Origin: Adiantum capillus-veneris
Lineage: Eukaryota; Streptophyta; Polypodiopsida; Polypodiales; Pteridaceae
Direction: 5' to 3'
Assembly: GCA_014529385.2 (NCBI GenBank)
Contig: CM043964.1
Coordinates: 102,504,087 to 102,568,086, forward strand
DNA: 64,000 nt
In this document: positions 23,740-34,792 of the stretch, in pieces
How the letters are laid out: each line of letters begins with the position of its first letter
How positions within the stretch are numbered: position 1 is the first letter of the stretch
Notes under the pieces: generated by a model
Databases searched by the model: none
What the model was told of the DNA's origin: nothing
Seen by the model: the letters and a program-made list of their open reading frames with translations, nothing else
Program-made: the position numbers and the translations under genes

Positions 23740-24700
23740 CTTTTGCAGTCCATGTATACCTCATGTTCTTTTTTGTTAAGTCATGTAATGGTCCTGCTAT
23801 TAGCAAGAATTTCTCTATGAAGCGTCTACAGTATGCACACATACCTATAAAGCTTAGTAGTTCGTGTAAATTCCTTGGGTTAGGCTATCCTTTTATTACC
23901 TCTAGCTTTGTGGGATTCATTAGGATGCCATCTTGAGAGATAATGTGACCTAAGTATTGAATCTCTTGTAGAAAAAACTTCACTTTTCTTTTTATTAATG
24001 AAAAATATATTCTCTCTTAGAACTTGAAAGATTACCTAGAGATGTTGCTTATGCTCAAGAGAATTGGAGTAGAAAATGATATCATCAAAGAATACTCCAG
24101 GAAAGTTGCAATGGGGCCTAAAGATTTTCTCCACATTAAGCGGTTGAATGTGACCGGAGCATTTGTCAAGCCAAAAGGCATGACAAGATATAAAGTAGGT
24201 AGACCCTTGTAAATAGACCTTCTACTTGTGGCACGAGAAAATTATTTTTAATAGTGATTCTATTAAGTGCTCTATAATCGACACACATACGATATGTGTC
24301 ATCTTTCTTTTGGACTAGAAGGATTGGTGAACAAAATGGTGAAGAGCTAGGACTCACCATCCCCTTTTCTACCAGTTCATGAACTTGCCTCATAATCTCC
24401 TCTTGTTGAGCTTGTAAAACTTGATAAGGAGGCTTATTAGGCGGTAAGCTCCCTAGTAGAAGCTCTATTGCATGATCATCATCCCCTTGTTTTGGAGGTA
24501 ACTCTCTAGGGATATCATCAATAAAAACATATTGGAATTTACTTAGGAAATTAGACAACTTTAATTTCTCTTTATTGCCACCATTTTTATATAGTAAAAC
24601 ATTAAGATCATTTACAAATTCCTTAACAAAAATCATGTACGCAAAAATTGGGCTTTTCATTGAATCATCAAAAGCAAGAGTATTTACAAGGGGTATGGTG
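23740..24700 (-). pseudogene. Gypsy-2 reverse transcriptase with internal deletion
   Basis: The N-terminal part reads ELVEKGMVSPSSSPFCSP, ILLVQKKDDTYRMCVDYRAL and NRITIKN. The frame then jumps from VEGLFT almost directly to LVMPFGLTNAPVTFNRLM. About 40 codons normally holding the FSKIDLRSGYHQIR segment (with the first catalytic Asp) are missing near 24195-24215. The later VFFDDIIFYSNSLEHKQHL keeps the DD pair (about 24040-24110). Without the deleted segment it cannot polymerise DNA. Confidence 0.85.
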
Positions 24701-25046
24701 TTACCCGACTCATTAACATCTATGTATATATTCTTTTCCCTGTACTTGAAATATATTCTCCTTTCATGGAACTTCATATTGGAAGCCATGTGATTGAACC
24801 ATGGTGCCCCTAAGATAACATCTTCATGCTGGAGAGGGGAGATGAAAAAGTCCTCTTTGTCAATGTAGCTTTGGACATGAAATCTCATTTTTCAATCAAG
24901 GGAGTAACGGAGGCATTTTGTCCCTTGAAAGCCCCATCAACCATCACAGTGTCTCCCATCTTGAAAAGCTTGTATGCCTAATTTAGTGGCCAACTCCATT
25001 GATATAAAGTTGTGAGTTGAGCCAGGGTCGAAAAGGATAAAGGCAT
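24700..25046 (-). pseudogene. Gypsy-2 aspartic protease
   Basis: On the minus strand AFILFDPGSTHNFISMELAT carries a D-P-G-S active-site version of the usual D-[ST]-G-[AS]. After a frame change come GDTVMVDGAFKG and LQHEDVILGAPWFNHM (the ILGxxW retropepsin end). The flap region is short. Frameshifts near 24960 and 24890 break it. Confidence 0.75.
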
Positions 25047-25050
25047 CATG

Positions 25051-26494
25051 TTATCTCACCTTTTCCCAAGCATAGGAAAGGGGAGATCCTTTGCAATGAG
25101 CACCCTCTTTTGGAGTTTCAATCATAGAAGCTCTAGGTGGCTCATTGCGTGCATTTCTTTTGGGGCAAGTATGATAGCCACGTCCTTGCTCCCCGCACTT
25201 AAAGCACTTGTTGTCTTTGCAAAAACACTCGAGATCTTCAAGGGAGAGTCTATTCTTACCTTTGTAGACTCCTTTATCCTTAGATTTTTTGTTGTTGTTG
25301 ATAGAGTTGCCTTTAGAATAATTTTGAGCATTGTTCTTCTCTCTAGGCTCATTTCGGTCTTTAGTTTCCATGGGCTTAGAATTCCTCTTAGCCCCTTGTT
25401 GGAAATTAATTCATGAAGTGACCATAGTATGATGTATGACCGTTGAAATTGTCCTAGGCCTTTGAGAATTGACATATTCGGCCATGTTTTCAAATAGCCC
25501 AGCACAAAACTGTTGTTTTTGTGCACCAAGGTCTTTTTTTTGGTAGATAGTGGCTTTGAGATGCAAATCCCAAAACTTGTCCACATACTTGTGGATAGAC
25601 TCGTAGGGAGACATATTCAAACTTTTCCATTCGGTAAGAACTTTGTCTTCGGCATCGCTTGCAAGGAACTGATTTATTATGGAAGCTCTTAGGGATTTCC
25701 ATGCCCTTGGAGCTTTGCCATTAGCTCGTAGACTAGCCCACCATTGTTTGATAGGATTTTGAAAGTGCATAGCTACATGTCATAGCTTATAGGACTCTGT
25801 GAAGCCCTTATCTCCAAAGGTTGCATCAAATTGCTAGATAAAGGTCAAGACTTTGTCCATAGCACCAAAGGTGCCATCATAGGTGAGAAAAGAGTTATTA
25901 TTTCCTCCCTCCTTGAACTTCTTGAGTTTGGTGGACCTTTTCCAAGTGGCATAAGACTTCCAATTCCCTCTCCTTTTTGGATCTTTAGGGGATAAGCTGT
26001 TGCTTTCATCAAAAGAAGAGGAAGGTGATGAGGATGAACAAGAGGGTGACCTGACCTCTTTCTCTCCTTTTTCTTCCTTTGATTCCTCTCTTCCCTCGAT
26101 TACGAGGAGAGGGACTATGCAGTGATCTTTTCCTCTTAGAAGGAGTTGGAGATCTTTATGACCACCATCGTCGTGGAACCACCTCTTTTGAAGGGTTTGG
26201 AGACTCACTTCTTTCTCTTTCATAGGCTTCCTTCACTTCTCTTACCAGAGAGAGCCTTCTTTTGGGAGTCTCACCAAGAGGCTTCCTAAGTACTCTCTCT
26301 TCTTGGGGAGTTTAAAGAATCCCATGTGTGCAAAGTTGTTGGACAACTTCACCTTGTAGAGTGGGGTTTCCCATGGCTTGTTGTAGCCTACGGACAAGAT
26401 AATTCACAAGCATAGGGGCATCATTAGTAGCACCCTCATGTGCAAAATCAAAGTCATCAACATTCACTATACTCTCTTTATTATTGTCAGCCAT
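25051..26494 (-). pseudogene. Gypsy-2 gag
   Basis: Starts at MADNNKESIVNVDDFDF (ATG at 26492-26494), about 105 bases inside the PBS. It has a Ser/Glu-rich low-complexity stretch (about 26000-26110), the capsid core (FQNPIKQWWASLRANGKAP, KYVDKFWDLHLKATIYQKK) and a nucleocapsid knuckle CFKCGEQGRGYHTC whose histidine is replaced by Arg. Several frame changes and stops (about 25770-25835, 25411) interrupt it. It would have packaged element RNA. Confidence 0.83.
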
Positions 26495-26600
26495 GCTAAC
26501 AAAATTTAGGTGTATGCTAACTTATTCTTTGGTAACTTAAAAACCTCTCATGACAAGCTTAAGGACCTCTCGTCTTAAGCAAGAAAAGAGAAACCAATAG

Positions 26601-26611
26601 CTCCGATACCA
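26601..26611 (-). promoter_or_regulatory. Primer-binding site of Gypsy-2
   Basis: Minus strand TGGTATCGGAG, continuing CTATTGG, sits one base inside the 5' LTR end at 26613. This is the initiator-Met tRNA type common in plant LTR elements. Confidence 0.8.
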
Positions 26612-26612
26612 A

Positions 26613-28236
26613 TGTAAGGGAATTAGGCTAACAACATTGATTGTAGCAGAATTAAAATGACACTAGTGAGCATTTCATTAAGAGAATTCCTCATGAAGGT
26701 AGAGAGGAAGTGCTTGATTAAAGATAGCAATATAAACATTACACCTAATAAGCTTGGCATGAAAAATACTTGTAAAAGAGAGAGAATGAGAGAAATTGAC
26801 AACAATTGAGTATTGAATTCACTTGGAGTCGGTCCCCCCTCCAAAAGGCTTTTATATTATATGTTCTCCCATAAAGAGAGACTTGGTACAATACATTCTT
26901 TGTGTTCCTTTGAGACCTTGTTGATGCCATGAAGATGGAAAGCTTCATGCGCCAAGATTGTGCCCAAAACAACAATTAAACTTACTTGCAATACATAAAC
27001 TTGTCCCTGGCTTGAATCCCAAGATCTCAGACACCTTCAAAGGTGAAGAGAGCTGGCAAGGAGTGAGGAAAATGAAGAGGAAGAAGATGTAACAGATGAG
27101 AAATAAGTATTCTCCTTACATATCATTACTCTTAGAGTATAGCTTAGCATAGTAATGGATATTGAGAAGATGATGAGCATGCTTTGAAGCTTGACTCTTG
27201 CTTGGAATTGCATTCCATAGCCAAGAGATGTTAGTGTAGGCTCTCAACTTCTCAAGCTTGGAGAAGGAGGTGGATTTTTGCTTCACAGATCATGAGAGTG
27301 TGTGTGTGTGGGCTTATGGGCTACAAGACAGAGCAAGAGAGGGGTCAACCTAGCTACTTTACTCTTGCTTGAAGCCTATTTGCTCCAGCCTGCTCTGCTA
27401 GCCAATGAGAATTTTAGGTCATATCAAGCAAGAGGTGTAGCATTATGACAAATGCCCTTCTTTCCCCCTTTGAGAATGATCTTAATTCATTATTTAATTG
27501 AAGCTAAATTCTTATTGGCTCTCAAGGTCAACCGGCCAATAGGAATTAAGCTTAAATATGGTATGGTCAATTCTCAATGGACCCCTTGGTAGACTTTTTG
27601 ATAGGAATAAAATAGGCTCAAAAAGGTCCTAATTCTTATTGGTTCATTTAATGGCCCATCCAATAAGGTTTAAGCTTGTTTTCATTAAGCTTAATTCTCA
27701 TTGGTCCATCACACTGGCCATCCAATAGGATTCAGGCTTCATTGAGGGCAACCTGTCTAGGGGCCTGACATGTGTCCTATGTGCTTTAAAGGGGTGACTC
27801 TTGGTGTGTGTGTGTGTGTGTGTTCTCTCTCATCCCCCTACAAGGAGGGCTCGCCCCGTGCAAGTGGGATCTCCAGTTGGCCACTTACACCCACTAGGTA
27901 ACCTTAGTTCCCACAATCAAAGGTTTAAATTACCTATCATAGGCAATAGTCTAGCCCAATAGTCCTAGCCCTAAGGACTTTTAACACTAATCTTTGGAGG
28001 CTTTAATGAAGCTTATCATAAGGTCTTTACAAGATTCATTAAGTTTACATTGATCTTTGGTAGACCTCTCTCCATTTGGAGCCTTATTGAGATAAGCTTA
28101 TCTCCTCTCTTGGTCCCCTACTGACCAACATCACATATTAATATTCTAGCTCTTGTTCCCTTTTATCTTCCCATATTAAATGATGAGTTTAATATAGAAA
28201 ATAATTTGGGATAGGTAGATATTAGATTTTATGACA
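26613..28236 (-). repeat. 5' LTR of Gypsy-2
   Basis: 1624 bp, partner of 19872-21499. It would hold the promoter and the RNA start. I cannot place the TATA box with confidence. Confidence 0.92.
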
Positions 28237-28419
28237 TTTTTCAACATGTTATGATTACCAAAAAGTAGATCAAAACATTCATAAAAAATAGATTGGGAGA
28301 AAACCGGTTAATGAGTTTATTGTGATATAAACAATGTACATAGATTTGATCAATCGTTGAAGATTTTTTGAAAACAGTCTCTCTCCAGTAGGGGTCAAAA
28401 ATAACTTGGATACCAAAAT

Positions 28420-29640
28420 GAGCTACATGTCAAGGAGATGTCGAATAGGGATACTCCTTCCTTTTCCTCTTGTGTAACTATGATATTTTCCTCTATTAAA
28501 GCTAGTAGAAGTGCCAGGAGTTAGAAAAGATGTAAAAGAGTTGTTGGGGATAGCTAGCGAGTTGGGTCTTTTGCGAAATGGAGAATAATCATCCTCAATA
28601 CATGGTTTGAGTAGTCCAGTAGAAATTTTGACTCCATTGTATTTGACATATGTGGTTTGAAAGGCATAAAAAACAATCTGAAAAATAACAAGGGATCTAG
28701 CTTGCTCACCAAGCAAGGAGAAAATTAGAGATAAGTGGAAGTCTAAAAGTCAATTTACAAGTACATTTCAAGTAAGGTCAGTAGACATTCCAGATTGATT
28801 CTGTGTAAAAGTCAAGATTGCTCTTGGCGAACTCTACATTTTCTTTTGTGCAAATATATAGGCTAGCATTAGAGGCACATTTAAATTGATCACTAAAATT
28901 GAGGTTAAAAGGGGCCTTTATAAGCTCTCCTTTGTCCAGAAAACTGTCCACCTTTAAGTATTTTGAGCCGACAGTCTTCAATTGTAGAAGCTAGTAGGTT
29001 GGCAAGGTAGACCCAAGTTTCACTAAGTATGGGTGCAGAAAAAGCCTTGCTAGGAAGAATTCAAAGCTAATGATCCACTCCAAAAGATTCCACTTCAATT
29101 TTTTTAACCAATAGGAAAGGCAAAACTTTAGAGACTTTTTGAACCATCTCTAGAAGGGTAGAGTCACTAAGGGACATAAATTATTTTGGAATTCTTTAAC
29201 ACCTTCTAGAGTAGCACTGTCTCTACAGAAGAGGCCACCACTTTGTGGGACAATAGGGGTAGCAAGAGTACTAACAAAAGCAAGATTAAGCCCACATAGT
29301 TTTTTGAGAAAATTGACAACTTCAACACCAGAAGAAGAAAATTGAGCAAGATCTTGATTATATTGTAGAGCTAATACATGTAACTGGGAATTATTTTGTG
29401 AGATCATAGCAACCCCATCATCAGTATCTTTGTCAAGAGTAGCCAAAATCTTGACCCAATCATTGAAGGAAAGCATATGTAGGATAGAAGACTTCTTGTT
29501 AGCTGCTAGGCTAGAATCATAAATAAGTTGTGAAGCATCCAGATTGCTAATACATCAAAGAACAAGGGAGTTAGTCACAGAAAGAGGTTTTGAAGCCAGC
29601 TCAAGCCCTTGGGAGAGGGATAAGGTCTGTAAGAAAAGAT
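28420..29640 (-). pseudogene. Unrecognised decayed coding region
   Basis: Three open stretches of 67-108 codons follow each other on the minus strand (29150-29476, 28778-28981, 28423-28716). The readable frame also extends upstream past a stop (SQLIYDSSLAANKKS, about 29490-29540). Composition looks like real protein: mixed hydrophobic and charged residues, few low-complexity runs, and neighbouring frames that can be stitched by single indels near 29150, 29000 and 28750. The original may have been about 400 residues. I do not recognise RT, integrase, gag or a host family. An endogenised viral structural protein is one possibility among several, with no firm evidence. Confidence 0.4.
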
Positions 29641-30829
29641 TGAGAGATGAGATTGTATTTATTTACGATAAGTGATCTTTTTGCTTTTCACTTTTCTATC
29701 AAGAAAAGGTCTAGTTCTAGGAGGTGGGGCTTTATGTAAAGGGTGGTCCTTTATTGTAATTTTTTTTTCATTATCTTTACATGTTTCAAAGGGTCATGGA
29801 TGACCCTCATGCGTGCAGTTATCTTATCTTTAACATGTACTTGAAACATCAGTTAGAACCAAATCTATAGTCTAAGATGGACCACCTAACACCAATCAAC
29901 CTAAACAAGAATTAAATTTATAAAGCCAGCGTCTTGGTCTTCCAACATTTTGGGAGAAGCTTGTGTTTAGGACGTGTGTGTTGTTGTTTTTAGACTTATA
30001 CTTATACACAAAAGAACATAATAGCTCAAAAGATAGCTGGCTTTAGACAAGGGACAAGGATTAGCACAAAAACGACCTAGTCACTAGTTTATTTTTGTAC
30101 ATCATAGTGAGAATGAGGTATCTTTCTAGTGTTTTGTACGTAAGATAGTCAAGAACAACTGATTCTAAAGTGAAATAGGCTAGGTTTGATAGTGATGGAC
30201 AACAATCAAGCCAAAAAAGATCCTAAGTAAAGATAGAGTCCTCACATGTATCCATATAAACAAGACAATAGATTCGTTAGCCTTAAATACGTTTTACAGG
30301 TGTCAACAAACCATATCATTTGTTATCCATGTCCTACTTAAAACCTTTTTAACTTATATCTACCATCCATGTAGTGTTAAATAACGGCAAGTAACCATTC
30401 ACATTAAAAAATGGTATGAAGCTATCACAATTTCTGAGATCAAAAGACCATTACCCCTGTTGATCAAATGTAAAGTTAGAAGAGTCAAATTTTAAACTTC
30501 ATTTTAAGTTGTGATCAGAAGGCCATCACCCCTTCTTATCCAAGTGTCTTAACACATATCTTTGTTCCAAAGAAGTTCAAGATATGAAGCCTTTTTGCAA
30601 AACCACTTCAGGTTTTCAATGGTTTTTTGTTAAACAAGAATGAAATCTAAGATTATACTCATGTATCACCGGCCTGATCATTACCCTAATAGTCCAAACA
30701 AGATGATTTGTAAACCTATTATGTCCAAGTGATCAGTAAAGGTTAAGTCAAAACTTTAACTGACAGTCTCAATTAATCGCTATGCAACAAAAAAATACAA
30801 ACATTCCTAACGATCTATTGATGACACAT
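29641..30829. other. Non-coding interval, no gene recognised
   Basis: AT-rich with many short frames broken by stops. No repeat ends, RNA gene or protein signature found. Confidence 0.45.
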
Positions 30830-31788
30830 CAAAAGGAGAGGCAAAGTGAGCACAAGGAAAACAAGACTGTTGATTTGATGAGATGTGAAATTGAAACACC
30901 ATTGAATACAAGGGTAGTAGCAAACATGCTAGATGATGCCGAGTCATAAGGAATGATACCCATTCTAGAAGTGGAAGAGCCATGGTTGCAAGCCTTGTGG
31001 GAAACAATTAGAAACCACAAAGATGGTAGTGCAACTTTTAAGTCTGCACCTATCACAAAAATCAACATGGATCATGAGTTTTATCATGGGGATATACAAT
31101 CGCTATATGGTGATGCAAAGAGCAAGGTTGTAATGTTAAAGACTCTACCATCTTTTATAGGAGAGCACAAAGCAAAAGGAGAGGTCAAAATTTTGCCTTC
31201 TCAATGGAATCCAATTCTAAAGATAATGGACACCAAGAGTCTCCATGAATTGATGTCGTCTCCTATACAATGTACCATCATTCTCTCAAGACTTTTGCAA
31301 ATTAAACCGCATCTATGGGGCTAGATGCGCATATTCAGAAAAAATGGGGCTGAAAATCCCTCCTCGAGATGTTCACATAGATGAAACATGGGTAAAATTC
31401 TCACAAAGAAACTAAAGGCTAGACCTGTGCCTATAAACAAGGTGGGCAATTACTACGAGGGAGAAGAGGGAAATACCACCCTGCCACCTAGAGCATCAAG
31501 AAGTGAAAACCATAGCCATACTTGATAGAGGGGCTAAAGTGGCCATAGCTACAAAATCTAGGAAAATTGGGGAAAACAAGCTCTTAGGAAAACAAGAATG
31601 AAATTGCAACTTGTAGAGACGAGTTTGTAGAGAGACCCTTGAGTTTGCTGAAGGAGATCATCATATCCTCATACGGGATCAAGTATGAGCATACCGTTTC
31701 CATAGTGGACTTTGGAAAGTGCAACAACTTTGACGTTATTATGGGGAGATCATTCATACGTCAAGTTAAAATGGCTCAAAATTCCTTA
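30830..31788 (+). pseudogene. Gypsy-3 family fragment: gag-protease linker and protease
   Basis: The open stretch 30953-31324 contains LKTLPSFIGEHKAKGEVKIL and SLHELMSSPIQCTIILSRLL. These align with LKTLPSYLGECEAKSEVRAI and LIELLSTPVACIITLAELL in the Gypsy-3 copy near 56600-56770. Further on, about 31500-31788, come a damaged protease active site (D-R-G-A instead of D-S-G-A), SSYGIKYEHTVSIVDFG and VIMGRSFIRQVKMAQN, matching 57130-57240. The fragment stops abruptly at 31788, where Copia sequence begins. Dead and truncated at both ends. Confidence 0.8.
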
Positions 31789-32220
31789 GACACAATGAAG
31801 CTCTAATACCATGTTAAGAGATAGAGAAGGAGAGAGCTTGAGCTCTTGCAAGCGTGTACGTGCGCGCGCGTGCACACACAAATGGAGGAAAACCTTCTAC
31901 TTCTTCACTAACTCAAGATAAGAAGTCTTCCAAGAATAAAAGGGAAAGTACAACATAAAAGAAAACTAGCACAATGGTCTTGTGTGAACTGCTAGTGAGT
32001 GAGTTGGATGGATAAGTGTCCCATGACTCCAGTGATGGGAATGGGATCGTGCTAGCTAGGGTGGATGAAAGAGAAACATCGCGCACACAAGTGAATGTGT
32101 GTATGTTAGATTATCACTCAAGCGAATTAGGTTCCAAGATAGATTAACTTGGACTCATAAGCACGATCTTGAGTATTTGCTAACCCATCACAAGCTCACT
32201 ATAAACAAGAGAGATATGCA
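31789..32220 (-). repeat. Truncated Copia LTR with primer-binding site
   Basis: The plus-strand string ctctaatacca at 31801-31811 reads TGGTATTAGAG on the minus strand, an initiator-Met type PBS. The adjacent LTR begins at 31812 (tgttaagagatagag) and shares blocks with 16259-16631. Only about 12 bases of interior remain left of the PBS before the Gypsy-3 fragment. The right edge is uncertain. Confidence 0.55.
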
Positions 32221-32224
32221 TCTT

Positions 32225-32573
32225 CCTGCAAATGCTGCAAGTCTTCAATGCTAGAAAAAAATCCTTTGCTATGTGCCCTTTTCTTTGTTACACTTATTAC
32301 AAGTTTTGTTACTAGATCCAACTGCAAAGGCTTCTCCCCCTGAAGAAGCATTCCTCCCTTGCTTCTTCTCCTCGGACATTAAGAGTTGATGACATCTTGA
32401 AAATCTGGTGTTGGATCCTTCTCCTCAATGATGGTCATGATCTGGTCAAAGCTAGGTAGTAAGGTTGCTAGAAGAACCACAATTTTGGGGACGGTTACGG
32501 AGCGAGCTTGATGAAGCGAGCTTTGGAGTGAGATTTTAAAAAAAAATAAAATCCCACCACCACTATCTCCCAT
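32225..32573 (-). pseudogene. Copia gag fragment
   Basis: Minus strand: VVLLATLLPSFDQIMTIIEE and DVINS, then after a stop or frame change MSEEKKQGRNASSGGEAFA and a knuckle-like TCNKCNKEKG. The LLPSFD-T-I-E and S-L-x-EE pattern is that of Copia Gag (Retrotran_gag family), ending in a zinc-knuckle remnant. The 5' part is lost. Confidence 0.68.
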
Positions 32574-32709
32574 TGCTGCCCCTTAGCACCCACCACCCTA
32601 GCCCACCACTGGTGGTTAGTGGTGCTAACTTACTACCACCATATGCCGCCCCTACTCCTACCACCACCACCCATTGCCGCCCCTCCCTCCAGTGGAGTAG
32701 CCAAGGACC

Positions 32710-32756
<47 letters not shown>

Positions 32757-32924
32757 CTTTTCTATGACGTTAAAATTATCCTCTCTTTCTCTCTATCTAT
32801 CTAAAAAACCTAAAACATTTGCAATTTTGCTAGTGCCTTCAGTTTTTTTTAAAATCAGACCCTCTCATGACTCCTTTTCTCTCCCTCTCATGATCCCTCC
32901 AACCCATTCCCTCTCTTGCCCCCT

Positions 32925-32974
<50 letters not shown>

Positions 32975-33026
32975 GAGTCCACCTCTTGCTCTCCATCCGC
33001 CCCTCCCTCTTCCCTAGTTCCGATCC

Positions 33027-33078
<52 letters not shown>

Positions 33079-33373
33079 CCCACCCCCTATTCCCTTTCTA
33101 TCTCTTTGCTCCCACCACACCACCCCTCGAGTCCCTCCAGCCCTAGAGAGAAATGAAACGAAATGGAATGAATTGTTATATTAACTAAAATGGAATGAAA
33201 TGCTATATAAAGAATTTTCATAAGTAAAAAATGACCTAGGAGACCAAACTGATATAGTTTTGGTGGATGTAATACAATGCATGGGTACAAAGTAAAATGA
33301 GAGAGAAAGAGAGAGAGAGGGGAGGGGAGAGAGAGAAGGGAGGGGCCAGCGAGGGAGGGAGAGGTAGATAGAT
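32574..33373. other. Pyrimidine-rich microsatellite region, no gene
   Basis: (CT)n tracts at about 32717-32752, 32929-32973 and 33031-33075 are embedded in C/T-rich sequence. At 33145-33310 lies a copy of the gaaatg-rich repeat family also seen at 4316-4770 and, inverted, at 34000-34145. Apparent Ser-Leu or Arg-Glu proteins are repeat translations. Confidence 0.8.
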
Positions 33374-33641
33374 AGATTTTATTATCATCCTCAGACGTCA
33401 AATATGACATATGGGACCAAAGTTACATGTGATATAGTATTTGTGTGGCTGATGTGAATGGTTCTTGATGGTCCAAAATTGTGGTGATGAAAGTCGCAAT
33501 GGAGAGCCCACACTATGGCTAGGAGAGGAAAGTATGTAGGTCTAGGTCATGGCTGAAAATGTGAAGGAAGTAAGTTCGCATGTAACCAAAAGCTGAGCAC
33601 TCTAGAAGTGTGTGGTACTTAGACTCTCGAACTTGCAGTGA
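33374..33641 (-). mobile_element. LINE 3'-end fragment (LINE-3), 5' truncated
   Basis: The sequence from ttttattatcatcctc to gaacttgcagtg matches the 3' ends of LINE-1 (34736-35010) and LINE-2 (39445-39715), in the same orientation. It keeps only the last 90 or so codons of ORF2 plus the 3' UTR, typical 5' truncation. Its tail on the minus strand is a short (TCTA)n run (33361-33373). Confidence 0.82.
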
Positions 33642-33685
33642 AAGGGAAAGGGAAAGAGAGAGAGAGAGAGAAGGGGGGGGGGGGG

Positions 33686-33935
33686 GTGAGAGGGGGAGAG
33701 TGGAGTGTAGTTTCTTTTTCTTTTTCTTTTAAGCAAAGAAAGGGAGTGCAAGGGTGCTAATTAGGCCAAAAAGAAGAGTAAAAAAAAAAGTCATGCAATA
33801 GCGATATCGATATCGCTATTGCTTGCTTTGAATGACTTTTTTTAATTTCTTTTTTGGCCTAAGCACCCTTGCACTCCCTTTCTTTGCCTAAAAGAAAAAA
33901 AAAAAAGAAACTACACTCCACTCTCCCCCTCTCAC
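33686..33935. repeat. 250-bp foldback (hairpin) inverted repeat
   Basis: Left arm from gtgagagggggagagtgg and right arm to ccactctccccctctcac are reverse complements over about 120 bp each, with few mismatches or small indels. The centre, 33795-33822, is a perfect 28-bp palindrome (gcaatagcgatatc and its complement) with no spacer. The DNA or its RNA could fold into one long hairpin. It could be a foldback/MITE-like element or a small-RNA precursor. No clear target duplication found. Confidence 0.85.
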
Positions 33936-34207
33936 AATCTCCCCCCCTCTCCCACCCAACCCTTCCCTTCCCTTGCGGACCCTCTCCCCCCTTCTCTCTC
34001 ATTTTATTTTGTACCCATACATTGTATTAAATCCACCAAGATTGTATCGGTTTGGTCGCATGGGTCATTTTGGCCTTTTGAAGACAGTTAATATAGCATT
34101 TCATTCCATTTCATTTCATTTCTCATTGGGATTGGAGGGACTCAAGTGATAGTGTGACATGAGGCAGAGAAAGAAAACAGGAAGATGGAGTGGGAGAGAG
34201 ATTGATA

Positions 34208-34238
<31 letters not shown>

Positions 34239-34597
34239 CAAAGAGAAAGGGGGATACAAAATTGTGAGGGAGAGAGGGGAAGTGTATTGTTTTTTTTTAA
34301 AAGAAAGACGGGCTCACCTTGTACAACCCCCCCCGGTGCGCTCCCTCTCTTTCTCTCTCCCTGTCTCCTACTCTCTCTCCACCTGCCACCACTCTTCTCT
34401 TTATCTCTCTCTCCCTCCCAATCGCCCCCCTCTCTTCCCCTCCCGCTATCACTCTCTCTTTCTCTCCCCCTCTCTCCTTCTTTTACAAAAAAAGGGAGGC
34501 ACTAGAGATACTGCTAGTGCTTTGTTTTTTTTAAATAGCTCTCTTCACCCTCTCTCTCTACCCTTCCCTCTCGTCCTAGTGTGTGTGTGTGTGTGTG

Positions 34598-34647
<50 letters not shown>

Positions 34648-34687
34648 TACCCTTGCCACCCTTCCCTCTCGTCCTAGTGTGTGTGTG

Positions 34688-34724
<37 letters not shown>

Positions 34725-34735
34725 TAGATAGATAG
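33936..34735. other. Low-complexity purine/pyrimidine region
   Basis: Contains an inverted copy of the gaaatg-rich repeat (34000-34145), (GA)n at about 34207-34238, 34599-34645 and 34689-34720, and C/T-rich sequence at 34330-34580. The string cccttccctctcgtcctagtg occurs at about 34560 and 34660 and again at 39385. No gene. Confidence 0.75.
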
Positions 34736-34792
34736 ATAGTTCTATTATCGTCCTAGGAGGTCAAATATGACCTATGGGACCAAATGAACATG

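Larger units (their letters stand above)
19872..28236 (-). mobile_element. Gypsy-2: chromodomain-type Ty3/Gypsy retrotransposon, minus strand
   Basis: Its LTRs, 19872-21499 (1628 bp) and 26613-28236 (1624 bp), begin TG on the plus strand and end tatgaca. The flanks are ttttt on both sides (19867-19871 and 28237-28241), a 5-bp duplication though low in complexity. PBS at 26601-26611 reads TGGTATCGGAG on the minus strand (initiator-Met type). The polypurine tract CAAGAGAGAGGTA abuts the 3' LTR. The order gag, protease, RT, RNase H, integrase, chromodomain is that of chromoviruses. All proteins are broken. Confidence 0.93.
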
